NCBI GenBank assembly: GCA_949285915.1
Contig: CASDZW010000015.1
Location: 1 to 64,000 of the forward strand
DNA: 64,000 nucleotides
Source: an uncultured Collinsella sp.
GTDB lineage: Bacteria > Actinomycetota > Coriobacteriia > Coriobacteriales > Coriobacteriaceae
Reading direction: 5' to 3'
The position numbers and the translations under genes are program-made. Below the pieces are notes generated by a model. It was not told where the DNA came from, did no database searches, and saw only the letters and a program-made list of their open reading frames with translations. Positions 41,399-50,402 of the stretch are shown one piece after another (position 1 is the stretch's first letter; the number at the start of each line of letters is the position of its first letter).

Positions 41399-43111
41399 TT
41401 AGCGAGCGGCCTCCTCGAGGGCAGCCTTGACCTCGTCGGCGGTCTTGAGCTGCATAACCTTGGCCTCAAGAGCATCGGCGTCAGCCTTGGTCCACTGACT
41501 GATGGCCTTGCGGGTCTTGAGCACGCTCGGCGCGGAGACGGAGAACTCCTCCATGCCCCAGCTAATGAGCAGCGGCGTGAGCAGAGGATCTGCCGCGGCC
41601 TCGCCGCACATACCAACCATGATGCCGGCCTTGACGCCATTGACGATGATGTTCTTGATGGCGCGCAGGACCGCCGGGTAGTACCAGCTGTAGAGGTAAG
41701 AGACCTTGTCGTTGCCGCGGTCGGACGCCATGGTGTAACCGGTAAGGTCGTTGGTGCCGATCGAGAAGAACGCGGCCTCCTCGGCGAGGATGTCGGCGAT
41801 GTTGGCGGCAGCGGCCGTCTCCATCATGATGCCGACCTCGATGTTCTCGTTGTACTTGTAACCCTCGGTCGCGAGCTCGGTCTTGCACTCCTCAACGAGC
41901 GCCTTGACCTGACGGAGCTCCTCAACGCAGGTGACGAGCGGGACCATAATCTTGATGTCACCAAAGGCGCTGGCGCGCAGCAGGGCGCGGAGCTGGACCT
42001 TGTACTCGTCGGCGTTGTCGAGGCAGTAGCGCACGGCGCGATAGCCCATGAAGGGGTTGTCTTCCTTCTGGAGCTTGAGGTACGGAATCTCCTTGTCGCC
42101 GCCCACGTCGAGCGTGCGGATGATGACCGGTGCGCCCTTGAGGGTGACAGCCACCTTGCGGTAGGCCTCAAACTGCTCGTCCTCGGAGGGGAGCTCCTTG
42201 GCGTCCATGAACAGGAACTCGGAGCGGAACAGGCCGATGGCCTCGGCGTCGTGGTCAACGGCGCCCTTGGCGTCCTCGGGGTTGCCGATGTTGCAGGCGA
42301 GCACCTTCTTGTCGCCGTCGGCCGTGACCGTGGGCTTGCCGCGGAAGGCCTCGAGCGCGTGCTTCTCCTTAGCAAAGGCGTCGGCGCGCTTCTGGTAGTC
42401 CTCGAGCATCTGAGCGTCGGGGTCGTTGATCACGTGGCCGTTGATACCGTCGACGATGACGGTGGTGCCGTTAAGGAGCGCACCGCAGGCGTTGGGGACC
42501 GAAAGGACCGCGGGGATCTCGAGCGCACGGGCGATGATGGCGGAGTGCGAGGTGCGGCCGCCGACCTCGGTGACCACGCCGGCGACGTTCTCCTTGTCGA
42601 TGGTGGCCGTCATGGACGGGGTAAGGTCGTGAACGACCACGATCGAGCCGGCAGGCAGGACGGACAGGTCAACGACGTCCTTGCCGAGAAGCTCGGCGAG
42701 GATGCCGGTGCGGATGTCGGCGATGTCGGCCGCGCGCAGGCGGAACATCTCGTCATCCATGGCGAGGAACATGTTCTCGAACATGGTGCTCGTGTCCACG
42801 AGCGCCTTCTCGGCGCAAGCGCCGCCGTCGATGGCGGTGTTGATGCCGTCGACCAGGCCCGGATCCTGGGCGAGCATGATGTGGCCGCTCATGATCTCGG
42901 CCTCGTTCTCGCCCACGGTGACCTTCATGCGCTCGGCTTGAGCCTCGGTCTTCTGGCAGAAGACCTCGAGCGCCTGCTGGTAACGCGCCTTCTCGGCAGC
43001 GGCGTCCTCAACCTCGTGCGGCTCAAAGCTCAGGTCGGGCTCAACAGCCAGAACAACCTTGCCGATACCGATGCCCTCGGAGGCGTTAACGCCCTCAAAC
43101 ATGCTGTACAT
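41399..43111 (-). CDS. ptsI: Phosphoenolpyruvate--protein phosphotransferase (Enzyme I)
   Basis: EI passes phosphate from PEP to HPr. The 570 residues match the family. His189 in GGRTSHSAIIARAL is the phospho-acceptor; PEP-binding residues are in FRSEFLFM, EVGIMMET and the GTNDLTGYTMASDR, MCGEAAADP motifs. ATG 43111 has GGAGAG 8 nt upstream; the stretch to 43174 is not translated. It follows ptsH (95-nt gap) and supplies all PTS permeases in the genome, including the IIB-IIC-IID set at 2-5 kb. Confidence 0.97.
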   Translation of the reverse strand: MYSMFEGVNASEGIGIGKVVLAVEPDLSFEPHEVEDAAAEKARYQQALEVFCQKTEAQAERMKVTVGENEAEIMSGHIMLAQDPGLVDGINTAIDGGACAEKALVDTSTMFENMFLAMDDEMFRLRAADIADIRTGILAELLGKDVVDLSVLPAGSIVVVHDLTPSMTATIDKENVAGVVTEVGGRTSHSAIIARALEIPAVLSVPNACGALLNGTTVIVDGINGHVINDPDAQMLEDYQKRADAFAKEKHALEAFRGKPTVTADGDKKVLACNIGNPEDAKGAVDHDAEAIGLFRSEFLFMDAKELPSEDEQFEAYRKVAVTLKGAPVIIRTLDVGGDKEIPYLKLQKEDNPFMGYRAVRYCLDNADEYKVQLRALLRASAFGDIKIMVPLVTCVEELRQVKALVEECKTELATEGYKYNENIEVGIMMETAAAANIADILAEEAAFFSIGTNDLTGYTMASDRGNDKVSYLYSWYYPAVLRAIKNIIVNGVKAGIMVGMCGEAAADPLLTPLLISWGMEEFSVSAPSVLKTRKAISQWTKADADALEAKVMQLKTADEVKAALEEAAR

Positions 43112-43206
43112 TTTGGTTCTCTCCTTTAAACCAAACAGGCGCCCACGCGCATGCGCGGACGCCCGAACCAACACCTGGTTTAACGCAGCGAAGCCACGCT
43201 CTAAAA

Positions 43207-43470
43207 CTACTCGCCGAGACCGCTCTTGATGAGCTCGACAGCAGCGGTGAGAGCGTCGGCCTCGTCAGCGCCGTCGCAGCGGATCTCAACCTCGGTGCCG
43301 CAGGGGATGCCAGCAGCCATAAGGGCCATGGGGCTCTTGCCGTTGACCTCCTTCTCGGGGGTGACAACGGTCACGTCGCAGGCGAACTTGCCCATGGTGG
43401 AGGCGAAGAGGCCGGCGGGACGCATGTGAAGACCCTGCGGGTTAACGAGCGTAACCTTCTCAGAAACCAT
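43207..43470 (-). CDS. ptsH: Phosphocarrier protein HPr
   Basis: HPr has 87 residues. His15 in PQGLHMRPAGLFA is the active phosphorylation site. Ser46 (NGKSPMALMAAG) is kept, so regulation by HPr kinase is possible, although the following residues are Pro-Met instead of the common Ile-Met-Gly. ATG 43470 is preceded by AAGGAG; the longer frame upstream is unsupported. Confidence 0.97.
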   Translation of the reverse strand: MVSEKVTLVNPQGLHMRPAGLFASTMGKFACDVTVVTPEKEVNGKSPMALMAAGIPCGTEVEIRCDGADEADALTAAVELIKSGLGE

Positions 43471-43693
43471 GTTTGACTCCTTTTGACCATGCCAGCCGCG
43501 CGCCGCGCGACAGGACACGTTACAACGACGGGTCTAGTTTACCCCATACATCCGATTTTGTTGCGAGAAATGCTTCTTGCGCGTCCGTTTGCCGGTGAGC
43601 GGTAGCCGCGCGGCCAGACGGGGCGCCTGTCGCACCCAGCTTGGCACGCCGCTCTCTCGCCCAATGCGTTGCACTTCCCCGCCCCAAACGAGC

Positions 43694-43719
43694 AGCGCCC
43701 GCCGGTTGCGGCGGGCGCT
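43694..43719 (-). terminator. Terminator after tRNA-Arg
   Basis: AGCGCCCGCC-GGTTGC-GGCGGGCGCT is a perfect 10-bp stem 10 nt past the 3' end of tRNA-Arg. The T-run is poor. Confidence 0.65.
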
Positions 43720-43728
43720 CAAATGCAA

Positions 43729-43805
43729 TGGTGCGCCCTGGGGGATTCGAACCCACGACCTTGAGATTAGAAGTCTCCTGCTCTATCCAACTGAGCTAAG
43801 GGCGC
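43729..43805 (-). tRNA. tRNA-Arg (anticodon TCT)
   Basis: The acceptor stem is GCGCCCT/AGGGCGC, D-loop AGCTCAGTTGGATAGAGC, anticodon loop CTTCTAA (anticodon TCT), T-arm GTGGGTTCGAATCCCCC, with an encoded CCA. It marks the border between the GC-rich core genes and the surface-polysaccharide region. Confidence 0.95.
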
Positions 43806-43901
43806 GCGCAACAGATTATAGAACAAGGCGCTTGGGTCTATCTATAATCCTAATTGATAACCCGGCATCCGCAATCTCGAGGGGAAGCGAGGCTGCAGCG
43901 A

Positions 43902-44911
43902 ATGTCTGAAAAGCATGAGAGAATCGCCTACTTTGATAACGTAAAAGGCATACTGATTGCACTAGTTGTATTGGGGCATGTTATCTCACCCGTTATAGCT
44001 ACGAACCCTTACGCCAACCTTCTGCATCACACGATTTATCTCTTTCATATGCCGCTCTTCGTATTCACGACGGGGCTCTTCTCTGCATCGGTTTTTTCCT
44101 CGGGTACGCTCAAAGTTGAGCGCATACTCTCATACGTACTGCTCGCACTGGGCCTTCAGCTCTTTGCGGTGCTCCCTTTCATTCTCTTGAGGAGCTGTTG
44201 GGCAATCTATTCATATTCAACTCGGCCGCCTGGTATCTGTTTTCATGTGCCACCTGGTTTGCCCTAACCCCTCTCATAGACCGCTTGAAGCCCATCCCTG
44301 CGCTCGTCGCCTCGACATGCATCGCGCTTGTTGCCAGAGGCCTGCCTCAGCTCGGGGATTTTCTGGCGCTATCGCGCACACTCGTATTCCTCCCCTGGTT
44401 TGTAGGGGGAAGGCTGACTCAACCCGCAAGCGTACAAAACTTCATACACAGAAGAAGGCTGAGCGCCCCGCTTGCGATTGGCGGCGCACTAGTTCTAATC
44501 GCATACGCGGTTTTTCATAACGCCGCCGAGCCGTACTTCTACCTCGCATATGGAGCATTGCCCTATCAGGGGTCATTCCTTCTCGGTGTCGCGGGCCGCC
44601 TTGGGTTCACCGCGGCAGCCCTGCTTGTCTCCTGCACGTTACTATCCATCATAAGCGATAAGCCCATACCCCTCTTGAGCATCCTGGGTAGGCGCACCTT
44701 GGAGATATTCGTGCTGCATCGCTTCGTACGGATGGCCCTGCGTTTTGTGGGATTCTACGGCATCCCCGCGGTGGAGTTCACTCCCGAGGGGCTCGCTCTC
44801 CTCGTCCTCGCATCATGCGCAGTCACTGGTCTCTCAGCACTTCCCATTTGGACCAGACCAATTCAAGCTATTGCCCACCTGCAATGGAAAGCCGTTCTCA
44901 AACAACAATAG
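43902..44911 (+). pseudogene. Acyltransferase-3 family membrane protein, frameshifted
   Basis: The first frame (ATG 43902) encodes the typical acyltransferase-3 start ERIAYFDNVKGILIALVVLGHVI with the HTIYLFHMPLFVF helix. The matching remainder, GNLFIFNSAAWYLFSCATWF to the end, is in another frame. They meet near 44188-44195 (TTCTCTTGAGGAGC), where one base lost or gained restores a single ~336-residue, ten-helix protein. Such enzymes acetylate surface glycans. This could be real phase-variable loss or a sequence error. It ends 14 nt before the convergent phosphoglycerol transferase gene. Confidence 0.75.
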
Positions 44912-44925
44912 CCGGCAGACTCGCC

Positions 44926-47028
44926 TTAAACCTTGCTACCAAAATTGAGGTACTGAAGCCATTCGAGGTCATTGACGGTCTTTGCGCGGTCATCGGCCGT
45001 GAGGTCATGCCAGAGTCCATCTGTCCCGCGATAACCAACCGAGTTGATAGCGGGAACCTCAGTGCGTGCTGCAAGCGTTGCCTTCTGATAGTCCGTCATA
45101 GGCGCACCGATGATCTCCATCAGCTTGGCGCCAAGCACGCTGGTGCTTAGGTCATCGCGCGCGGATACCTGATCGTTACCAGCAATATCGTAGTTGGCCC
45201 AGATGAAATACTGTGTTGTGTGAATGCGCTCCGCATGGGCCACCTCATCCTCACCGGTATACATCGCATCGTTGAACTCAGCGCTGATGTTTGGCTGGTG
45301 ATCACCGAAGAACACAACCACCACCGGACGGTCGAGGGCGCGCAGTTCCTCGATGAAGTCCGCGAGCGCCCAGTCGGACTGCTCGATGCAGGCAAGGTAC
45401 TCGTTCATCTGCGCATCGAGGGAATCACCCGCAGTGGGAAAATCAAACTGCGGCAGATTCTGGGCAACATTTCCCACCGTGTAACCGCCATGATTTTGCA
45501 TAGTGACATCGAAGATGAACTGCGGAGAATAGTCCTCACGAAGCAACTCTAGCACCTTATCGTAGGTCGCCGCGTCGGTCACGCCTGCATGATATGTCTC
45601 AGCGCCCTCGAAACCCTCAATGTCGATGAACTCGTCAAAACCAAGTTCCTCATACACCTTGTTACGATTCCAGTTACTGCCGAGGTTGGGATGGATTGCC
45701 GTCGTTTTATACCCGAGCTCGGAGAACTGTTTGGGCAGGCTGTTCACGTCGGCAAGGCTGAAAATACTGTACGGATAAACCGCCACACCGAGGAAGGCCC
45801 TGCTGTTCCCCGTAAGGAACTCAAACTCCGAATTGGCTGTTCCACCGCCATGCACCGAAACGGAAAGGTTTCCCGCTAAAGCAGTATCTGCTAGAGAATG
45901 TAAGTACATTGGACCTTGATAGCCCACACCCAGGCCATCCATAAGGGAGAGGTCGGAAAACGTCTCGTTCATGATGGCGATGACTGCCGGTTTCGCATCG
46001 GTGAACTGTTCGGAGGCTCCAGAGGCGACGGCTGGATCAACCGAAGTCTCATACGCCGCCGCATACGTTGCCTCCAGCAGCTCGGCATCCCCCTGCGTGT
46101 ACCCGGCGGGTGCCTTCACGCGCATCCGCTGCGCCAAGGTCAGAAACGACGGCACGAAGCTCTGGTTCTTATACGATACAAGCGGTTGCCAAGCAGCTTT
46201 ATCAGTACCAAAGGTGTCGGCAAGATCAACCGTGTTGAAGCATGCAAGGGCAGAGCCACCGACAACAAGAGCACAAACTGTGTTAGCCGCAACGAAAATG
46301 CCAGCCCTCTTTTTTCCATCCCCTACTGCAGGCGCCATAAACTCAAGGAGAAATAGAACAACAGCACAAGCGACCAGCAGCCACAGCGCCTCTTTAGTGA
46401 GGGTGAGGTCGTAGCCAGAGCTCACTGCAGCAGCCGTACCGATGGCGAATATGTCGCTTGGCAAGATGGCTGAATTTTTAAACAGAACCACGAAATACTG
46501 AACGATTGCCGTCAGGGTAAAAACAACAACACCAAGGGAAACAACGATACCCGTTCGTTGACCAATGAAATATAGGAAGAGATAGAACACAAACAGGGAA
46601 ACAACAGATACTAGAACGAAAATAAACTGAAGCGAGAATAGCGTCTCGTTCCATAGGATATCGAGCGCGAAGAACGAGTAGACACTGGCAACGACAAGAA
46701 ACAGCGCGTCGCGCGCCTCGGCAAGAAGAACGCCCGAAACCCCAGAGGACCGCTTAGTCAGCACATCACGAAACACCGAGAGGACGCCCAGCAATGTGAA
46801 GACGCAGGTCATTCCCGAAAGGAAAACCGGACCGCATGCCATCTTGCCGAACCCGAACCAGATACCGGTAAACCCCAAGAGAACAACAAAAGGGGTGATA
46901 CCGCTAAAGGCTATAAGCCGATCATGCAGTACCTCATCCTTCTTAACGAGGACCCTACCCCAACAGGAAGCCACGATGAGAGCTATGCCCAGCACCGGAA
47001 TGATCGAATAAAGCTGTCGCACGTCCAA
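44926..47028 (-). CDS. LtaS-like phosphoglycerol transferase (sulfatase domain)
   Basis: The protein has 700 residues. Five to six membrane segments (about 8-270) precede an external sulfatase-like domain (about 340-640). The catalytic NETFSDL motif puts the nucleophile at Thr356, with metal-site residues in HGGGTANSEFEFLTG and FFGDHQPN. The family transfers phosphoglycerol to wall teichoic or lipoteichoic-like polymers. The start is TTG 47028, five bases after AGGGGA. It opens the surface-glycan region and may decorate the polymer made by the neighbouring glycosyltransferases. Confidence 0.9.
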   Translation of the reverse strand: MDVRQLYSIIPVLGIALIVASCWGRVLVKKDEVLHDRLIAFSGITPFVVLLGFTGIWFGFGKMACGPVFLSGMTCVFTLLGVLSVFRDVLTKRSSGVSGVLLAEARDALFLVVASVYSFFALDILWNETLFSLQFIFVLVSVVSLFVFYLFLYFIGQRTGIVVSLGVVVFTLTAIVQYFVVLFKNSAILPSDIFAIGTAAAVSSGYDLTLTKEALWLLVACAVVLFLLEFMAPAVGDGKKRAGIFVAANTVCALVVGGSALACFNTVDLADTFGTDKAAWQPLVSYKNQSFVPSFLTLAQRMRVKAPAGYTQGDAELLEATYAAAYETSVDPAVASGASEQFTDAKPAVIAIMNETFSDLSLMDGLGVGYQGPMYLHSLADTALAGNLSVSVHGGGTANSEFEFLTGNSRAFLGVAVYPYSIFSLADVNSLPKQFSELGYKTTAIHPNLGSNWNRNKVYEELGFDEFIDIEGFEGAETYHAGVTDAATYDKVLELLREDYSPQFIFDVTMQNHGGYTVGNVAQNLPQFDFPTAGDSLDAQMNEYLACIEQSDWALADFIEELRALDRPVVVVFFGDHQPNISAEFNDAMYTGEDEVAHAERIHTTQYFIWANYDIAGNDQVSARDDLSTSVLGAKLMEIIGAPMTDYQKATLAARTEVPAINSVGYRGTDGLWHDLTADDRAKTVNDLEWLQYLNFGSKV

Positions 47029-47165
47029 GCGTTCCCCTAAATCGAAATGTAATGAGCATGTAAAGAATAGCAGGCACAGAGAACTTTGGCGGCGGCCATC
47101 ACCAAAACCTAAAGCGCTAGACTCTTTCTATTAAATGTCTTTTCGGCGAAAGGACTCAGAACACC

Positions 47166-48137
47166 ATGGACCTTATTTCTGTTGCCGTTCCCTGTTATAA
47201 CGAGCAGGAAAGTCTGCCGATCTTCCTTTCCGCACTCGCCAATGTCGCCCGCACCATGCAAAGCGACCACGACGTTCGCATCGAGGCCGTTCTGGTGGAC
47301 GACGGCTCCCGCGACGGGACGCTCGCCCTGATGAAAAGCATCTCCGTACCTCAGATCGCCGAAGCATACGCGCCTCTGACAATCCGCTGGATTTCCTTCT
47401 CGCGGAACTTCGGTAAAGAGGCGGGCATCCTTGCTGGGCTCGAGCACGCGCGCGGCGATTACGTTGCCGTCATGGACTCCGACATGCAAGATCCTCCCAG
47501 CCTACTTCTCCAGATGTATAGCATCCTGCTCACCGAGGATTACGACAGCGTCGCTGCTCGACGCGTCAACCGCGATGGAGAACCGCCCATCCGCTCGTTT
47601 TTTGCCCGGATGTTCTATAAGCTCATCAGCCATATCTCCAAGGCAGATATCGCCGACGGAGCGCGTGACTTCCGCCTCATGAAACGTCCCATGGTGGACG
47701 CCGTCCTCTCCATGCGTGAGTGCAACCGTTTCTCTAAGGGCATCTTCGGGTGGATCGGCTTCAAGACCAAGTGGCTCCCCTATGTCAACGTCGAACGCGT
47801 TGCCGGCGAGACCAAGTGGAGCTTCTTCTCACTTATGCTCTATTCCATTGATGGTATCGTTGATTTCTCCACCGTTCCGCTCTCCATCGCCTCGGTGGTG
47901 GGAATCTTGCTTTGCTTCGCCGCACTAGTTGGAGTCATTGTTATCGTGGTGAAGACTCTCGCCTTCGGCGACCCCGTGGATGGATGGCCGTCCCTCGCCT
48001 GCCTTATCACACTGCTCGGTGGTATTCAGCTGCTTTGCCTTGGCATCATGGGGCAATATCTAGCTAAAACCTATCTCGAGACCAAGCGCCGCCCGCTTTA
48101 TATCGTCAGGGAGTCCAGCGATGACGTCGGAAACTAG
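47166..48137 (+). CDS. GtrB/DPM-like glycosyltransferase, family 2, membrane-anchored
   Basis: The protein has 323 residues. The GT-A domain (1-225) has SVAVPCYNEQESLP, VDDGSRDGT and the catalytic metal motif DSDMQDPP. Two membrane segments follow (about 235-260 and 270-295). This group loads a sugar onto polyprenyl phosphate at the cytoplasmic face. A divergent gap with the phosphoglycerol transferase gene makes a shared regulatory region likely. ATG 47166 has AAAGGA upstream. Confidence 0.93.
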   Translation: MDLISVAVPCYNEQESLPIFLSALANVARTMQSDHDVRIEAVLVDDGSRDGTLALMKSISVPQIAEAYAPLTIRWISFSRNFGKEAGILAGLEHARGDYVAVMDSDMQDPPSLLLQMYSILLTEDYDSVAARRVNRDGEPPIRSFFARMFYKLISHISKADIADGARDFRLMKRPMVDAVLSMRECNRFSKGIFGWIGFKTKWLPYVNVERVAGETKWSFFSLMLYSIDGIVDFSTVPLSIASVVGILLCFAALVGVIVIVVKTLAFGDPVDGWPSLACLITLLGGIQLLCLGIMGQYLAKTYLETKRRPLYIVRESSDDVGN

Positions 48138-48180
48138 ATACAAGATTCAAGATGCGGAATAAAAACTGGCTCCTGTTTCG

Positions 48181-49224
48181 TTACTCCCTCAACCAGTCGA
48201 TTAAGCTTCTCGATTGAGAAAATGTGTCCACATAAGACAATATCGCCTGTAGCTGATGGTCGTTTTCGTCCTTATCAAGATTGTCCAAACAGAGGGCAAC
48301 ATTCTGTGTATCAGGAACATATTCAGGTGTAAGTAAGGGACGCGGCGTCACAACGGTCGTCTCAGCCAAAGCCGACATTATTTTCAGCCATAAATCATCT
48401 GCCTTAATACACGTTCTTCGAATAGCATTTTCATCAAATACATGCAGTGATAAAGAATGGGGGGGGTAAAGCACCCCTCCAAATCCCGTTGGAAATAAAT
48501 CCCTACGAGGATCTTCTTGCACTTCCGATTGTTCGCGATTCCACTCGCGATAAGGCAAAACTCCGCCCTCGGTCGAAAACAACATAAGATGCGTCCTCAT
48601 CGCAACTATAGACCCAGGGAACCTTGAGCTAGCATCAACCAAGACCTCCACGAGGCGCCTGTCGTAAATCCCGTCATCATCAACGGTGATAACCGTCGCT
48701 TCAGGATATTCGCGCATCACATGGTAATACTTATTGTGGGGCCCCAAGTCAGTATCCACCCACCGAATTTCAGCACCAGATTCCGAGATTGCATGGAGAA
48801 CCTCAGCGGAAAAGGACAGGTAGCCTTTCGGGGCATCTTTTCTTGGAATCCAGACCAAGAGCCTATCAGGATGCCTCGTCTGCTCGGCAAGAGACTGAAG
48901 CGTGGGAGCAAGCTTTGCGAGACGAGGGGCATAAGAGGCCATTGAGACGATTATTTCATCGTGCTTCTTACGGGAATTTGCACTTGCGGAACGGTCGGCA
49001 ACTTCATGCCCAACCATCTCGGCGTGAATCATACGTATTTCATTTTGCAGATTCGTGATTTCTGAGCGCAAAGATTCCGTCGTCTCAGAAAAACTGCCCG
49101 CAATCTCCTCTATGACGCGCTGCTGTCCACGCAGGATAGCATCTCTGCGTGCATCTACCATAGAAGTAGTAGGAGGGATGATCTTTTTAACAACACGCCT
49201 AAGGGACATGGCCGCTCGTTTCAT
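48181..49224 (-). CDS. Putative glycosyltransferase with coiled-coil head
   Basis: The protein has 347 residues. A basic head and a predicted coiled coil (about 30-75, SETTESLRSEITNLQNEIRMIHAEM) precede a GT-A-like domain: IIVSMASYAPRLAKLAPTLQSL, then the DXD-type motif ITVDDDGIYD. This DUF of glycosyltransferase type is common in capsule clusters. It is convergent with the GtrB-like gene and coupled to the upstream acyltransferase gene (ATGA overlap at 49221-49224). Confidence 0.7.
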   Translation of the reverse strand: MKRAAMSLRRVVKKIIPPTTSMVDARRDAILRGQQRVIEEIAGSFSETTESLRSEITNLQNEIRMIHAEMVGHEVADRSASANSRKKHDEIIVSMASYAPRLAKLAPTLQSLAEQTRHPDRLLVWIPRKDAPKGYLSFSAEVLHAISESGAEIRWVDTDLGPHNKYYHVMREYPEATVITVDDDGIYDRRLVEVLVDASSRFPGSIVAMRTHLMLFSTEGGVLPYREWNREQSEVQEDPRRDLFPTGFGGVLYPPHSLSLHVFDENAIRRTCIKADDLWLKIMSALAETTVVTPRPLLTPEYVPDTQNVALCLDNLDKDENDHQLQAILSYVDTFSQSRSLIDWLRE

Positions 49225-50321
49225 CGTCGAGTATCGTTCTTAGTTGCACAACTGACAGCTCTACGACTGGCAGCTCTATAAATCGTATGATACGCCAGAC
49301 ACAGAGCGTACGAGATCAACCAGATGGCTCCACTGACCAATGGAATTGAAAGAACAGGATGCAGATACAAAGCGTTCATAGCCGGAGAAAAGAAGCTGAA
49401 CGACTCCATTGCGAGTCGTAAAAATGGATGAATCAGATAGATGCCTAAGCCACAGGAGCACAGACTCCGTTCGATTGGCGCGAGCTTTCTATCTGATTGA
49501 TAGCGGCGATACAGCTCAAAAACACCCAACGAAAACCATGCGATAAGAATATTATCTCGCCCCACATAATATAGATCGGGCGCATTATTCAGGGCGTTTT
49601 GATAATTGAGCCAGATCGCGATTGCCATAGATAAGAAACCGCTGATTGTGAGCAAAACAGAAGACTCGTTACTAAATCGATGGGAAATGAACCAAGCTCC
49701 CAGCAAGGCGTAAAATAAGCCCTCCATGCCGCGAGAGAGCACAATGATATTGTTAAATGCCGCTGTTATCACCGAGTTTGGGAACATGGAAACGAACGTG
49801 CTCTTCATGATAACCAGCACCAAGAGAACCCCGAGGCTGTAAGAGAGAAGCTCCTCCTTCTCCGAAATGCTCCGCATAACAGGAACCAGTGCATACAATC
49901 CAAGTAGGGCCCATAGATACCAAATGAAATATGGCCCGTCTACCACAGAGAACAACAAAGCACGCCATCCCTGCCAACCATACAGATATGAGCTCATAAG
50001 CTGGAAGGCAAAGGAGCTTATCGCTATTGCGATAACAGTTTTTGGGATATAGCGGCCATAGATTCTTGAAAGCAAAACCTCACGACGAGGATTAAGGAGA
50101 AACGCTCCCGTGGCAAAGAAAAAAGCTGGGACACAAAACCGAGTGGCTATCTCAAAAACACTGGAAATGAACCACGCGCTCGAAGCGGGCTCCAATACTT
50201 GCCACCCAATCGAAGCAACATGCGTCATGATGACAGCAATGGCAGCGCTTATTTTCAAACGGTCAATCCAAGCAATCCTGACATGAGGGTCTGGATAGCC
50301 AACGTATTGAAATCCATTCAT
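49221..50321 (-). CDS. Acyltransferase-3 family membrane protein
   Basis: The protein has 366 residues and about ten membrane segments. The N-terminal WIDRLKISAAIAVIMTHVAS, with the conserved His, and RFCVPAFFFATGAFLL match the family that O-acetylates surface polysaccharides. Start ATG 50321 has AGGA six bases upstream; the TTG 18 nt earlier is weaker. It is the first of a two-gene unit with the glycosyltransferase at 48181. Confidence 0.88.
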   Translation of the reverse strand: MNGFQYVGYPDPHVRIAWIDRLKISAAIAVIMTHVASIGWQVLEPASSAWFISSVFEIATRFCVPAFFFATGAFLLNPRREVLLSRIYGRYIPKTVIAIAISSFAFQLMSSYLYGWQGWRALLFSVVDGPYFIWYLWALLGLYALVPVMRSISEKEELLSYSLGVLLVLVIMKSTFVSMFPNSVITAAFNNIIVLSRGMEGLFYALLGAWFISHRFSNESSVLLTISGFLSMAIAIWLNYQNALNNAPDLYYVGRDNILIAWFSLGVFELYRRYQSDRKLAPIERSLCSCGLGIYLIHPFLRLAMESFSFFSPAMNALYLHPVLSIPLVSGAIWLISYALCLAYHTIYRAASRRAVSCATKNDTRR

Positions 50322-50341
50322 TCCGATCCTGCTCCGCAATC

Positions 50342-50382
50342 AAAAGGCCCGCCCTTATGACCAATCATAAAGGCGGGCTTTT
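50342..50382 (-). terminator. Terminator of the CWB2 glucosaminidase gene
   Basis: GCCCGCCCTTATGA-ccaa-TCATAAAGGCGGGC is a near-perfect stem flanked by AAAA and TTTT, so it can work in both directions. It lies 20 nt after the stop at 50403. Confidence 0.92.
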
Positions 50383-50402
50383 ATTACCAGCTGTTCATCT
50401 CG

